From Nitzschia sp. pyKryTriq1 (lineage: Eukaryota > Bacillariophyta > Bacillariophyceae > Bacillariales > Bacillariaceae): 64,000 nt of DNA. The notes below the pieces were generated by a model that was not told the origin of the DNA, did no database searches, and worked only from the letters and a program-made list of their open reading frames with translations. The first letter of the stretch is position 1. Each line of letters begins with the position of its first letter. Location: the NCBI GenBank assembly GCA_956465555.1, contig OY101116.1, positions 3,968,001 to 4,032,000 on the forward strand. The letters are read 5' to 3'. Of this stretch, positions 24,491-35,094 are shown one piece after another. Made by a program: the position numbers and the translations under genes.

Positions 24491-25615
24491 TCAAGAAGAA
24501 CGGAAAGAAGATGCAGAGGAAATGCTTTGACGATCCGGAGACAAGATTTGGCGAATGGCTTCCAATATCATGGACTCCGACCCTTGCAAGACATGGTTGT
24601 ACATGAACGAGGAAGTTTTCGCTTCCAATACTAAGGGGTCGTCATTGAAAGCCTGAAGGATCATCTTTGTTTGGTTTGGTTGATGAGTCAAGAACATGTT
24701 GTTATGATGATCGCTGGTGCCTGTGGTGGTAGAAAAGAACTCGTCGGCCGCCTGGTGGGGATGTTTCGCTGCCGCAGCAACAGGAGATGATATTTCGGAA
24801 GATGATGAGTCTTCGAGATACGCGTTGGCGGCGATGGCGAATTCCAACAAGCCATCTTCAATACTATGATCGCTGCTGATATCACCCTCTTGCTGGACTC
24901 CATGGAGGAGAGACACAGTATGATCGGCTGTTGTTGTTTCTTCTTCTTGGACGAAGGACTCGTCCTCCATACTGTACTCCTGCTGGCTTCTTGAGCAGGC
25001 GACTTGTTCTGAGATTCTTGTCTTCGAAGCAGAAGAACCCTTCACCTTTTCCCTGACCATCCAAGCACACAGACCAGGGTTACCGCGGACCATGAGAGGG
25101 TGACGATACGCTCGGAAATATTTTGACGAAGCATCCTGATCCATTTTGTAGCCATAGTCAGAAGCTGCGAAACTTGGGAGCCCCCTTAGGGTAGTACTGG
25201 GGGATGATTTGAGTCTCGAATTCCTGTTTCAAATGAATCGTGAAGGCTTTACCATCGGGGTGCCACGAAACGATATGCTCGTTTCCGTCGCGGGTGGCAT
25301 CTTCAAGGAGCTCATGCAGCTTGAAAGGGAACTCGAACTGTACGAAGAAATAGCAACAAGAGGCAGCACGACCACCAGGTGAGAAATAGATAACAAGGAC
25401 GGGAAAGATCGTACCTTGGTGTCAACGAGAAGGACTGGTTCATCTCGATTGAGTAGTCAAAACAAACATACCTTCAAAGCATGCACATGCTGCTTGCGGA
25501 AACTGGTGGAGTCTAGTAGTAGCTGACTCCGGAGTTCCTGCTCGACCGTCCAAAAGTCACTGACTTGTTGGTTATCTGCTGCTCCTAGCTCACCCAATTG
25601 TAGGTTATTACTCAT
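24491..25615 (-). pseudogene. HSF: Disrupted HSF copy 1
   Basis: This is a heat shock factor paralogue with exon 1 at 25472..25615 (48 codons, MSNNLQLGELGA to VHALK) and exon 2 from 25337. The DNA-binding domain begins normally (FEFPFKLHELLEDAT). Relative to the copies at 43.2 and 46.2 kb, however, it lacks 14 bases near 25158 and gains 3 near 25180. This removes the RQLSI part of the recognition helix and breaks the frame. After the break the frame from 25144 (MDQDASSKYF to SSFRSS) is intact and still similar to the other copies, so loss is recent or an altered protein persists. The C-terminal part has Gln/Ser/Glu tracts and an IEDGLLEFAIAANAYLE helix. A young retroelement fossil lies 81 bp upstream of the start codon. 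Confidence 0.8.
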
Positions 25616-25696
25616 GGTTCAAGTGTTTGTTTGTTGTGGTTTCTTTGTATAATATATGCTTTTGAGTTGCTGATTTCGAAAAATAATATTTGTGAT

Positions 25697-26721
25697 AAAT
25701 ATGTTGGAAATAATGATGAGTCCGGATCGGAGGAGTCGAACCTCAGGACCACACCGACCCAGGACCAGACGATTGACGTGGTTGAAGTTTCACGTGGACC
25801 AATCTCATCCATTATAAACGGATGGTCGGCAGAGACCAAGCGATCGTACGCAGATGTAGTTAAAACAGAGAAAGCGGCTCTGAACCTCGGGAGTCTGAAA
25901 GGTAAAACCGTCCACCGACCATCACAACACGTGCCATCCGGTGTCGACGCCGTACCACACGATATTCTCCGGAACCATCGGGGGATCACTTTAGCCATCG
26001 ACCTGATGTTCGTCAAGGTGATGCACGTAGCTCCACTGAAGCTGAACTAGTTGGCGTTAACGATGCCATGTCTAAGGTATTGTGGACGAGACTTTTCCTT
26101 GAGGCACAGGGTTACACGGTCGCCTCGAATACCTTATATCAGGACAATGAGAGCGCGATGCTGCTCGAGAACAACGGTAAACGATCATCTTCCAAGCGAA
26201 CCCGACATCTTGAAATTCGATACTTCTTCGTCACCGATAATGTGAAGCAAGGAAAGGTCCGGATTGAGTATTGTCCCACCGGCGACATGGTGGGTGATTT
26301 TTTCACCAAGCCACTACAAGGAGCATCCTTCCGCAAGTTGCTCAAGTTAGTAATGAACATCGATGATACTATCCTTGAATCCCTGCCGCAGGAGTGTGTT
26401 GGAAATAATGATGAGTCCGGATCGGAGGAGTCGAACCTCAGGACCACACCGACCCAGGACCAGACGATTGACGTGGTTGAAGTTTCACGTGGACCAATCT
26501 CATCCATTATAAACGGATGGTCGGCAGAGACCAAGCGATCGTACGCAGATGTAGTTAAAACAGAGAAAGCGGCTCTTGCCACTTTCTCTGTCAAATGAGT
26601 TTGTGAAAGTGGTTTAGTTTAGCTTTGTTTACCACTAGTATACAAAGGTAGTATCGTCCGACCCAGTTTGTTTAAGAACACTGGATATAGTCGCACCGAT
26701 ACATAGTTCCTCAACAAAATA
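25697..26721 (+). mobile_element. Copia-type LTR element fossil (CoDi-like), broken
   Basis: A downstream LTR spans 26397..26716 (tgttgg to caaca). Its first 180 bp are repeated identically at 25702..25881. The element is flanked by a 5-bp target duplication, aaata, at 25697..25701 and 26717..26721. Between the repeats only part of the pol coding sequence remains. It includes the end of the RNase H region, recognisable by STEAELVGVNDAM-, YQDNESAM-, RHLEIRYFF- and DFFTKPL-type motifs, typical of Ty1/Copia elements. The element is broken and much shorter than a full one. Identical repeats indicate a recent insertion. It sits immediately upstream of HSF copy 1. Confidence 0.88.
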
Positions 26722-27566
26722 TTATACGGACTGATCCTCCGATACCGCGGTAGATATTACGGAGCGAAAGACACAACGACACAACGCCCGTGTGTGATGT
26801 TGTGTGCACTACTGTGAACTATGTACTTGTACAAAAAACTGAACAACAATCGTCAGTCGTCCTCGTCCTTATTACCAGTACTGTAGCAGTTCGCTCCGAC
26901 ACAGCACTTGATATTTTATTGACGGCGCACGTGCCGTCGGCCTTTCGGTCGTTTTTATTTATTAGACAAGGATGTTCTCTCTGCGGAAAACATTACTTAG
27001 TAGTAGTGTTTCAACACTAGTTAGTTGTTGTTCTCTATTCTATCTGGGCCATTCGAAAGAACCTAAGAGCTCTGGCGGTCGAACAACTGCAAGTACCGTG
27101 TTTGGAGAGTGTAGCGGCGTTTTCATCTTCGCTGACTTGTTGATTGCTGACTAATAAATAAAAACAACGGGCAGGCTGGATGCACCTCCGCCTTAAAAAA
27201 AATAGCAAGTGTCTGAGCGGAGCGAAATGCAGAATGCCCGAAATTGTTTTTTATTTTTAATGGTCAACAATCAACAAATGAAGCTGAACACGCGGCCACT
27301 ATCCGAACTTGAACACAGTAGCGCGTCGTCCCCTTCTGTGTTCTCTTTCAACCTCCAGAGCTCGTACAGAACGGAGTTGCTGTTCTTGAAATGCACATTC
27401 TGCTAGAGTACTAGCCAGTTTAGTAGCACCTACAAAAGCAGCTCTACTAGCTAGCCGTAGTCGAAGACCTACCAGTAATAGTACAACACCAGACAGCACC
27501 CGCGCCAAAAAATTCCTCGGAGGTTGGTTTCATCGGCTGGCTAGTATTACTAGACCGAAGCTATCC
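26722..27566. repeat. HSF-associated duplicated block, left copy
   Basis: The segment from about 26950 to 27155 is closely repeated at 45245 to 45580 in the same orientation, and the segment from about 27245 to 27385 is repeated inverted at about 45020 to 45165. Both blocks lie upstream of an HSF gene, so a segmental duplication with an internal inversion is likely. A 60-codon frame (26972) is shared with 45393, but most differences change the amino acid, so it is probably not a gene. A perfect hairpin (gacggcgc and gccgtc) lies near 26920. Confidence 0.75.
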
Positions 27567-29843
27567 TCATATTGGGCTTGCTCGAGTTCCGTTACCAATA
27601 TTTCTCATACCCGTTTGTTGTTGTTGTTGTTGTTGTTGTTGTAATAGTCCTCGTTGTTTCCTACTTCGCAGCAATATTCGATAGGCATTGACAGTTTCCA
27701 TTGCATCTGTATAGCATCCAATTAAATGTCGTTCTTGATGCTGCTGCTGCTGCTGCTGCTGCTCCTGACGATGACGATCGTTAGACCAAGACGAAGAAGA
27801 GGAAGAACCATGTTCCACCGCTAGTAATTCAAAGGCTCGTCGCCCATGACACATTCTTTGATTGTTAAAGACCAGCATGTCCCCCGGTTGCAAGACATAT
27901 TCCCATGTGTAGCTGTTGGCGTAGACTTTTAGTTGATTCTGAAGTTCGGCGGAAATGAGTAGTGGTGGTGATGATGATGATGATGATGATGATAATGATG
28001 CTGGTGGTGGTGGTAATTCCTGCTGCTGGGATTGTGTTCTCGTCATGGAGGAAGACGAAGAAGGAGAACGATGATGATAATGGTTGCTATTGTCGTTGTC
28101 GTTGTCGTTGTTCAAAAGGCATTCCATAGCCTGATAGGCACGGACGTAGTCTTCCATGGCTTCAATCGATGATGATGATGATGACGATGATGATGATCCA
28201 CCACCAAACAGGACTGGTGGTCCCTCAAAGGGGGGTGACCAATTCACTTCGACGACTTCGCCAGTAGAACTAGAGGTGACAATATGGGGCTTGAAACTGA
28301 CCATATCGGCTCCGGGACGTTGCTTCACAAAGGTCGCTTCCACTCGGCAGAGAGTGTCGAACAAATCCGGGGCGACCGTCCTTAAATACTCGGCGGCTGC
28401 CATGGCATCGATTAGCACGGATGCACCACCATTGGCAGCATTCGAGACACAATGGAGCAATTGTAAAAAGGGTTTGGACTCGTAGTAGGTCAAATCTTGA
28501 TGGGGTGGCAAGGCCACTGTTGTGTAGGCAATATTTTGGGCGTTGGGTTGACTGACGACCCGAAACGTATCTCCATACAAGGCTCCGTGGGACAGTCGAC
28601 CGCCACTCAAACATTTCCCCATGTTGGCCACCGTCTCGTCGGAAGCTATTACCGGTACTAGCAATGCTTCATCATCGTTGTTGGCATCATCATTGTCGGT
28701 ATTATTATTATTATAATCCGAAGAAGAAGAAGACGAAGAATCATGATGAAGAATAATAGGCGATTGGCGAATCAAAATTGCTCCATGTTCCATAATCCCA
28801 TGCAATGCCTCCCATCGACCTTGATCGGTCGTCAGAACCTCCTGGTAGTCCAATGTGGGTATCGGAATGGCCAGAGGGTTGGTCATGCTGGCTCCAATCG
28901 CAATCTCCTTGGTAATTTGGGTGCTACTGCTGGCGATGTTGGTCGTGGTGTTGGTCGAGTTCCTGTTCTTGCTGGTAGACGATGATGATGATGTTGTTGC
29001 TGTTGTGGATGGTGCAAACTGACGCAACCAGTCCCAGTCATAATACGATTCCACATTATCGGCCCAAGTAACATGCAACAGCAAACGATCAGCATCAGCA
29101 TCAGCATCTTCATTACCATTAGCATCATCATATACCCCCCCTCGTGGATGATAACTTCCAGGTGGTGGTGGAGGGTGAAGTAGTAGTGTCGGCGGCGGCG
29201 GCGGCGTTATTGGTGTCATCTTGTCGTCGTGGTGGTGGTGGTGGTGGTGCGATGATGATAATGATGATGATGAATGAGTCGTAGCAGTGGCAGTAGTAGT
29301 AGTAGTAGTAGCATCATTATTACGACCCACCAATAATCTCCAATCCGCATCAACTATCCGATGTTTGCGGGGCGAATATTGGCCCAAAGTCCGTAGTTTC
29401 TGTCCAGAAGTCGGATGAATGAAATTGGGATCATGGACCCATAACCAAGGGGCTGCGAATGGATGAATCATCATCATCATCCTCATTGTCGTCGTCGTCG
29501 TCGTACGATCCGCATTGGGATCAGCATCATAAGCAGCAGCAGCAGCAGCATTAGCAGCATCCTTGTCCTCTTTGTCGTCGTCTTGAGCATCATCACTGAT
29601 CATCAAGGCAGTTCCTTGACGCAAAATCTGAATACTATTAGGGATCTTCCTGCTTGCAGTCGCCTCGTGGCGGTGCTGCTGATGGTTGGCGTGCAGCATC
29701 CGCCGAGGATGCTGCTGCTGCTGCTGCTGCTGCTTGCTGGTGGTGGTGGCGAAATAGAAGTAATGCCGCCAGTACCGCCAGCAGCAGCTTACCACATTAG
29801 ACCGTCGCGAAAGCAGGAGCGTCTTGCTGGCTTTCATTGCCAT
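27567..29843 (-). CDS. Gamma-butyrobetaine / trimethyllysine dioxygenase-like protein
   Basis: This is a 758-residue protein starting at ATG 29843. The Arg/Ser-rich, aromatic N-terminus suggests a mitochondrial presequence. Residues about 125 to 285 match the N-terminal domain of gamma-butyrobetaine hydroxylases (WVHDPNFIHPTSGQKLRTLG, then LLHVTWADNVESYYDWDWL), with a long low-complexity insert between. The TauD-type catalytic domain follows. PPHQDLTYYESKP (about 448) supplies the H-x-D iron ligands, GDMLVFNNQRMCHGRRAF (about 655 to 670) the distal His and the Arg for 2-oxoglutarate, and GCYTDAMETVNAYRIL the end. The Fe(II)/2-oxoglutarate enzymes of this family make carnitine (BBOX1, TMLHE); which step it performs cannot be told. 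It is about twice the usual length because of Ser, His, Gln and Asn tracts, some inside the catalytic domain. Confidence 0.88.
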   Translation of the reverse strand: MAMKASKTLLLSRRSNVVSCCWRYWRHYFYFATTTSKQQQQQQQHPRRMLHANHQQHRHEATASRKIPNSIQILRQGTALMISDDAQDDDKEDKDAANAAAAAAYDADPNADRTTTTTTMRMMMMIHPFAAPWLWVHDPNFIHPTSGQKLRTLGQYSPRKHRIVDADWRLLVGRNNDATTTTTTATATTHSSSSLSSSHHHHHHHDDKMTPITPPPPPTLLLHPPPPPGSYHPRGGVYDDANGNEDADADADRLLLHVTWADNVESYYDWDWLRQFAPSTTATTSSSSSTSKNRNSTNTTTNIASSSTQITKEIAIGASMTNPLAIPIPTLDYQEVLTTDQGRWEALHGIMEHGAILIRQSPIILHHDSSSSSSSDYNNNNTDNDDANNDDEALLVPVIASDETVANMGKCLSGGRLSHGALYGDTFRVVSQPNAQNIAYTTVALPPHQDLTYYESKPFLQLLHCVSNAANGGASVLIDAMAAAEYLRTVAPDLFDTLCRVEATFVKQRPGADMVSFKPHIVTSSSTGEVVEVNWSPPFEGPPVLFGGGSSSSSSSSSSIEAMEDYVRAYQAMECLLNNDNDNDNSNHYHHRSPSSSSSMTRTQSQQQELPPPPASLSSSSSSSSPPLLISAELQNQLKVYANSYTWEYVLQPGDMLVFNNQRMCHGRRAFELLAVEHGSSSSSSWSNDRHRQEQQQQQQQHQERHLIGCYTDAMETVNAYRILLRSRKQRGLLQQQQQQQQQTGMRNIGNGTRASPI

Positions 29844-30116
29844 CAGCCAGCAGCATATGGTACGAAGTGCGATGATGTCGCTTATATTGAGCCTTGCTTG
29901 CTTCTGTTATTTGCTTTCTTGATACAAGACTGGTAACAAGCTCTACTACTACTACCACTACCGTACTACTACTACTACTGCGGTAGAGTAATAGAAGAAT
30001 ATTATACGCGAATATTCGTGAGCGAGGAATGAGAATAGGACTTTTTGGACCAAATGGAATCATCATCAAGTAGTAGTCGCCACAACGGGCCAAAGCGTCA
30101 TCGTCGACCGCGTGGC
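29844..30116. other. Promoter-side interval
   Basis: A 5' flank of the dioxygenase-like gene with a (cta)n-like stretch near 29945. No gene was found. Confidence 0.4.
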
Positions 30117-30896
30117 GGGAGTCTTTTTTTCACGTCCGAAAATCGTGAAACGGGTTTATACTTTATTCCAGAGTGTCAAAATAAATAGCTCACGACTAAC
30201 TCTACGAATACAAAAACGGGTTTATACTTTATTCCGAAGTGTCAAAAAATTTAGTATGTCCCGCGACTGGGTAGTTCCAGGATAACGGTGACACTCGCGT
30301 TATTGCAGATCGACTAATGCGAATCCAGATATCATACTGTACTACCGTACTACCGACACGCGAAAAAGACGGTCGTTATTTTCATTCATTCCGATGCAGC
30401 GATCATAACACAACAACACAAAACAACAATACAATACAAAAAGAAAGCAACGGCAACAACAACAACAACAACAACAACATAAGCATGAGACTAACCTTGC
30501 CTCCGTCAATGATATTTGATGATGTCCAACCGATATTGTGCCCGTTGCGGAGGCGACAAAACGTTGCTCGAATGTACAACAATGTCTATTACTAGCGCTA
30601 TCGCGTGCTCGAATGTACTCGCATAAAAATTTCTGCGCCCTGCGGACGCGAAATGGTCATTACCGTGGTGGGAGTCTTTTTTTCACGTCCGAAAATCGTG
30701 AAACGGGTTTATACTTTATTCCAGAGTGTCAAAATAAATAGCTCACGACTAACTCTACGAATACAAAAACGGGTTTATACTTTATTCCGAAGTGTCAAAA
30801 AATTTAGTATGTCCCGCGACTGGGTAGTTCCAGGATAACGGTGACACTCACGTTATTGCAGATCGACTAATGCGAATCCAGATATCATACTGTACT
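30117..30896. repeat. 227-bp direct repeat pair
   Basis: 30117..30343 and 30670..30896 are identical except for about one base and lie 553 bp apart. Each copy contains an internal tandem of cgggtttatactttattcc. A second pair, 30608 to about 30666 and 31115 to about 31173, adjoins them, so the larger unit appears to be a duplicated composite of unique sequence and minisatellite. No coding potential or terminal inverted repeat was seen. Confidence 0.9.
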
Positions 30897-31135
30897 GCGC
30901 TATCGCTTGAATGAATGTACAACAATGTCTATTACTAGCGCTATCGCGTGAATGAATGTACAACAATGTCTATTACTAGCGCTATCGCGTGCTCGAATGT
31001 ACAACAATGTCTATTACTAGCGCTATCGCGTGCTCGAATGTACAACAATGTCTATTACTAGCGCTATCGCGTGCTCGAATGTACAACAATGTCTATTACT
31101 AGCGCTATCGCGTGCTCGAATGTACTCGCATAAAA
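30897..31135. repeat. 41-bp minisatellite
   Basis: Five units containing tgtacaacaatgtctattac start at 30916, 30957, 30998, 31039 and 31080 with exact 41-bp spacing. A lone unit lies at 30573. The units are nearly identical; the first two differ at the tgaatgaa versus tgctcgaa junction. Confidence 0.92.
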
Positions 31136-31199
31136 AATTTCTGCGCCCTGCGGACGCGAAATGGTCATTACCCGCGTGGCGCGGTGCGCGGACCCACTG

Positions 31200-32700
31200 T
31201 CGACCGTGAGTCCAGTTAGTCCGAACTTCGGCCGACGATACAGAGTTCAGCTACTGCACTGCACTGCACTGCTGTCAAGAAGCATCGAGTTTCATTCACG
31301 GACACGAGTCCCGTGATGTTTCGATCGTCGGAAGATCGAATGAGTCAAACCTGCCGCGTTCCTTCCGGTCATGAATTCAACAGATCCAAGTCGAGGATCT
31401 ATGGAGGTCCCCATAAGTGTTCCAATGGATATGGCTAGTCTGCGCGCAGCGCTTCCTATCTCCCCCGTACTTTCCCGTGTTGCGTGAGACGAACAGACCG
31501 TCGACTTTGCACTTGGGACAGCTTTGATTTTTTGAGTTCAGTTCGGGGCGCAAAAAAAACGGCAGAAACTTAAGGTGGATATGTAACCAAAAGTACGAAA
31601 ATAGATTTTTGATGATGTCACGCGTAGACTCTGGTACATGCGCGCGTAGAGCGACCGAACTATTTTGCTAGACCATCACACCTTTCTACATCAATGAATA
31701 TCCAACCATCATGAATATTTCAGCATTAAACTTTATTCGTATCCGTATGCTGAAGATAGTCGCAGGCCAAAACTGCACTTATCGGATTGGCTTTCCAACT
31801 GAAACTGGTACTATGTGAAACTCCATCAAAATTTCTAGATTGTTGCCAGTTGCAGCACGCACCTCCGATAAGTGCAGTTTAAGGCTACGAAAAGTTGTAT
31901 GTGTATGTGTTCTAACTAGTTGCAAAGTTTGGCGAAGAGCCGAGTTAGTCTTCCTCATCTCTTAGAGGAATTTCGTGGAGCACCATAGTAGTCGCCAAAT
32001 TCGTCGAAACGGAATCTTCCTCGCCGAAATTGTGTTCGAACTAGTCCTTGGGATCTTCCCGCGCTCGCTTTCTTCGCGCAATCTGCGCAATTCTTCACTT
32101 TGTTCCACGAATTCCCTCATGGAGGATTCCTTTTTGGCCACGTGGAATCTTGTTTGGGCTAAGTTAGTACCGAGGTTACATATCTACCTTAACGCGCGAA
32201 TGAAGCAAAAAACCTCTGCTACGGAGAAACGTGTAGGTTTGTACCAGTCGTGAATACGTCATTAAAAAAAATGAGGCATATGTATTTTGTAGTCGGAGTA
32301 TTCCTTCCGGCCAATCAGATCGGAGAAGCATGCGCAAGTATGCGCGTCGGAGGCATATGTATTCCATATCCTTCCGGCCAATCAGATCGTGTTCAACGGG
32401 CGTGCGTGCGTGTGTGCGCGTTCTGTCACGACTGGCCCATGAGAACTTCTCGCTCTCTCTTGCGCATGTTCATCGCATCGTTCTGTACCGGTACCGGTAC
32501 CGGTACTGTACCGGTACCTGGTACTGGTAGCGTTTGACCGACTCGTCATGCAAAAGTGACAGGGCATCACATACACAGTAGAAATGTTACGTGCACGCCA
32601 GTAGGCTTTGCGCTCGTCGGTCATGCGAGATGTTTTGAGGGGTGGCTGTGTTGTGTCGGCAACCTCTTTGGGTTGGCTAGGGTAGGGATACCTTTTGATC
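31200..32700. other. Gene-free stretch with hairpin and local duplications
   Basis: No convincing gene was found. A perfect 17-bp inverted repeat (31770..31786 and 31864..31880, aaactgcacttatcgga) encloses a 77-bp loop. A local duplication containing ggcatatgtatt and ccttccggccaatcagatcg lies at about 32275 to 32395. A (ggtacc)n palindromic tract lies near 32485 to 32530. Confidence 0.6.
31770..31880. repeat. Inverted repeat able to form a hairpin
   Basis: 17-bp arms match perfectly at 31770..31786 and 31864..31880 with 77 bp between. This could be a small MITE remnant or a structured RNA. The arms do not extend further. Confidence 0.75.
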
Positions 32701-32709
32701 GAACCTTTG

Positions 32710-33160
32710 AACCCCTCGTTCTACGTAACCCCTCGATGTCCACACTCAATCTAGGTAACCCCCTCGTTCTACGTAACCCCTCGATGTCCACACTCAATCT
32801 TAGGTAACCCCCTCGTTCTAGGTAACCCCTTGATGTCCACACTCAATCTAGGTATCCCCCTGGTTCTACGTAACCCCTCCTTGATGTCCACACTCAATCT
32901 AGGTAACCCCCTCGTTCTACGTAACCCCTTGATGTCCACACTCAATCTAGGTAACCCCCTCGTTCTACGTAACCCCTTGATGTCCACACTCAATCTAGGC
33001 AACCACCTCGTTCTACGACGTAACCCCTTGATGTCCACACTCAATCTAGGTAACCCCCTCGTTCTACGTAACCCCTCGATGTCCACACTCAATCTAGGTA
33101 ACCCCCTCATTCTATGTAACCCCTTGATGTCCACACTCAATCTAGGTAACCCCTCTACAG
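32710..33160. repeat. 48-bp minisatellite open in both directions
   Basis: Nine units containing gatgtccacactcaatct start at 32735, 32783, 32832, 32883, 32931, 32979, 33030, 33078 and 33126. The period is mostly 48 or 51 bp with a single 49-bp step. Because 48 and 51 are multiples of three, long frames appear on both strands (MSTLNLGNPLVLR and LSVDIKGLRRTRG repeats). There is no start context, signal or unique sequence to support a protein. Confidence 0.93.
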
Positions 33161-33901
33161 ACCTACTGGGGTACAGAGTTAGTCCCCGAGAGTAGGAAGA
33201 GTCTGAGATATTTCAACACACTGCACTGTGCACTAAGCAGATGCTACTGCATAGCTGTGAAGAACGTCAGTGATTCTACAGTAGTAGATCATCCAATCAG
33301 ACTGCAGGAATGTACACTAGCTAGGAAAGGCGAAGCGGCAGGAACGAGAGGCTGTGCGGAAAGCTTGCGCACCTCCTCGCTCGATTACATCTAGCTAGTC
33401 GATCGTCGTTCTTGTCTCCTCACTGCCTACTAGTATGCGGTCCTCCTCCTTTTGATATTGATATATACTATGCTTCTTGGTCATATTACAGTAGTACAAG
33501 AGATGATGAACTAGTACTATCATTACTAGTACTACTGTACGGCCACAAGAACAACAAAGTACTATGGGCGACGATGCATGATGAACAAGCAATCATTAAG
33601 AATTTATTTTACTGTAGCTAGTACTAGTACTAGTAACTCCTCGTGAAGAGGACAGTAGGAGGAGGAGTACTGGAACTTCTTTATACTAATCATGGGTGTG
33701 CTGGTGGTGGACAATCATGTGGTGATGGAGTGCATAAAAATGGGGAGTGCATAAACAAAATGAATAACAGCACGGAAGGAGAAAGCGGGCCCCCGGCAGC
33801 TAGTAGTATGATGAATAGGAGCGAGCAGGAGGACGAGACGACGAGGACATGCTGCGGCCGTTTCATGTGCTTCTGCTGGTGCTGCTGCTTCCTCGTGGTG
33901 G
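33161..33901. other. Intergenic, nothing recognised
   Basis: The 3' flank of the HSF gene at 33.9 kb, with actagtac-type palindromic words. There are no supported genes. Confidence 0.4.
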
Positions 33902-35094
33902 TCAAAGAAGCTGTTCGATGAGCCCCCAGATATATGCCATAGCAGCAGCATCATCCTGGTGGCTGTCATCATCCTCATCATCTTGGCCATTGTTGTTGTT
34001 GTTGTTGTTGTTGTTGATGGAGGACGAATTGGCGTGCTTCAAATGAAATGTACTATCCCCACCAGAAGAAGAAGTAGTAGTAGTAGTAGGACATGAAGAC
34101 AACAAATCTGCTGAAGATGATACAATAAATGATGGACGGCTGGTAGTACTTCCGCATTGTTGAGTAGTATTGTCTTCTTCTTGTTGTTGGCTAGGTCCAA
34201 ACTGGAAAGAGGGCGGGCTCGACGACCCAGACAAGGTCAAAGAAGAAGAAGGAGAAGAGGAGCGCCAGGCCGACCCTCCTGCTTCGAGGAATTGGTTTGC
34301 CACAATGGCAAATTGCAATAGCTCGGTTTCTTGTTCTGTCTTTGTGGTCGTACTACTAGTACAGCGGCTATCATCCTCCTGCGCGGATGGATCTTGAATT
34401 CTTGGGGATGATGGAGGTTGTTGTTGTTGTACCTGGAGCGTGAATGGCGCCAAGTTTTGTCCATGCGTACTACTAGTAGTATCGCTCACAGTTCTTGCAG
34501 CCTTGTTATTGTTATTGCTCTTGTTCTTCACCTTTTGCCGGACCATACCTGTACACAGATTTGGCTTGCCTCGTACCATGAGGGGATGACGATAGCATCC
34601 ATATTCGCTGGAAATCGGGTTTCGGTCCATTTGGAAGCCATAAATAGACAATTGCCGACAAAAGCTGCGAAACTTGGGAGCAGTACCGTTGGGAGTTGGG
34701 TAATAGAGTCCCATGATCTCAGACTCGAATCTCTTCTTCGAGTTGACCTTGAACCCCCGGCCACTTGGAAGCCATGATACAATGTGCTCATTTCCATCAA
34801 TCGTGGCATCTTCGAGAAGTCGATGCAACTTGTACGGGAATTCAAACTGGAACAAAGAAATTGCGTTGACGATTCAACAATATGCTGTTTGTGAGAGAAC
34901 CGCGGCATAGTACTAGGAGGACGAGCTTTTTTGGAACACGGAGGGGTCTTCTTCTTCTTCTTCTTCGTCTTCAGCACACCACTGGTAGTACTCACCTTTG
35001 ACAGATGGGGATAGAACATTGATGTGCTGGAGGTTGCGGTAGTACTACTACTAGGAGCGAGGGTGGCCCTTGCGTCTTGGTTGACGAACATCAT
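33902..35094 (-). CDS. HSF: Heat shock factor, two exons (HSF copy 4)
   Basis: Exon 1 is 34996..35094 and exon 2 is 33902..34846, joined by a 149-bp GT-AG intron (donor GTGAGT), giving 347 residues. The DNA-binding domain starts right after the junction: FEFPYKLHRLLEDATIDGN, IVSWLPSGRGFKV, FRSFCRQLSIYGFQMD (recognition helix) and YRHPLMVRGKPNL (wing). HSFs bind arrays of nGAAn. A short helix (TELLQFAIVANQFLE) follows instead of a long heptad-repeat trimerisation domain, and the C-terminus is Ser, Asn and Gln rich, ending WGLIEQLL. The placement of an intron just before the domain is shared with all HSF copies in this window. It belongs to a different subgroup from copies 2 and 3, and its closest relative here is the decayed copy at 53.7 kb. 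Confidence 0.9.

Noticed and set aside
26972-27154. 60-codon frame shared by the 27-kb and 45-kb repeats
   Set aside because: Most differences between copies change the amino acid, so there is no sign of selection for protein; it is better explained as repeated DNA.
30897-31135. CRISPR-like array
   Set aside because: Units repeat without unique spacers and this is a eukaryotic nuclear locus; it is a minisatellite.
31975-32253. 92-codon plus frame
   Set aside because: No ATG at the listed start, no domain, and it lies in a repeat-rich gene-free region.
32769-33195. Frames of about 120 codons on both strands of the 48-bp array
   Set aside because: Openness follows from unit lengths that are mostly multiples of three; there is no unique sequence, start context or signal.
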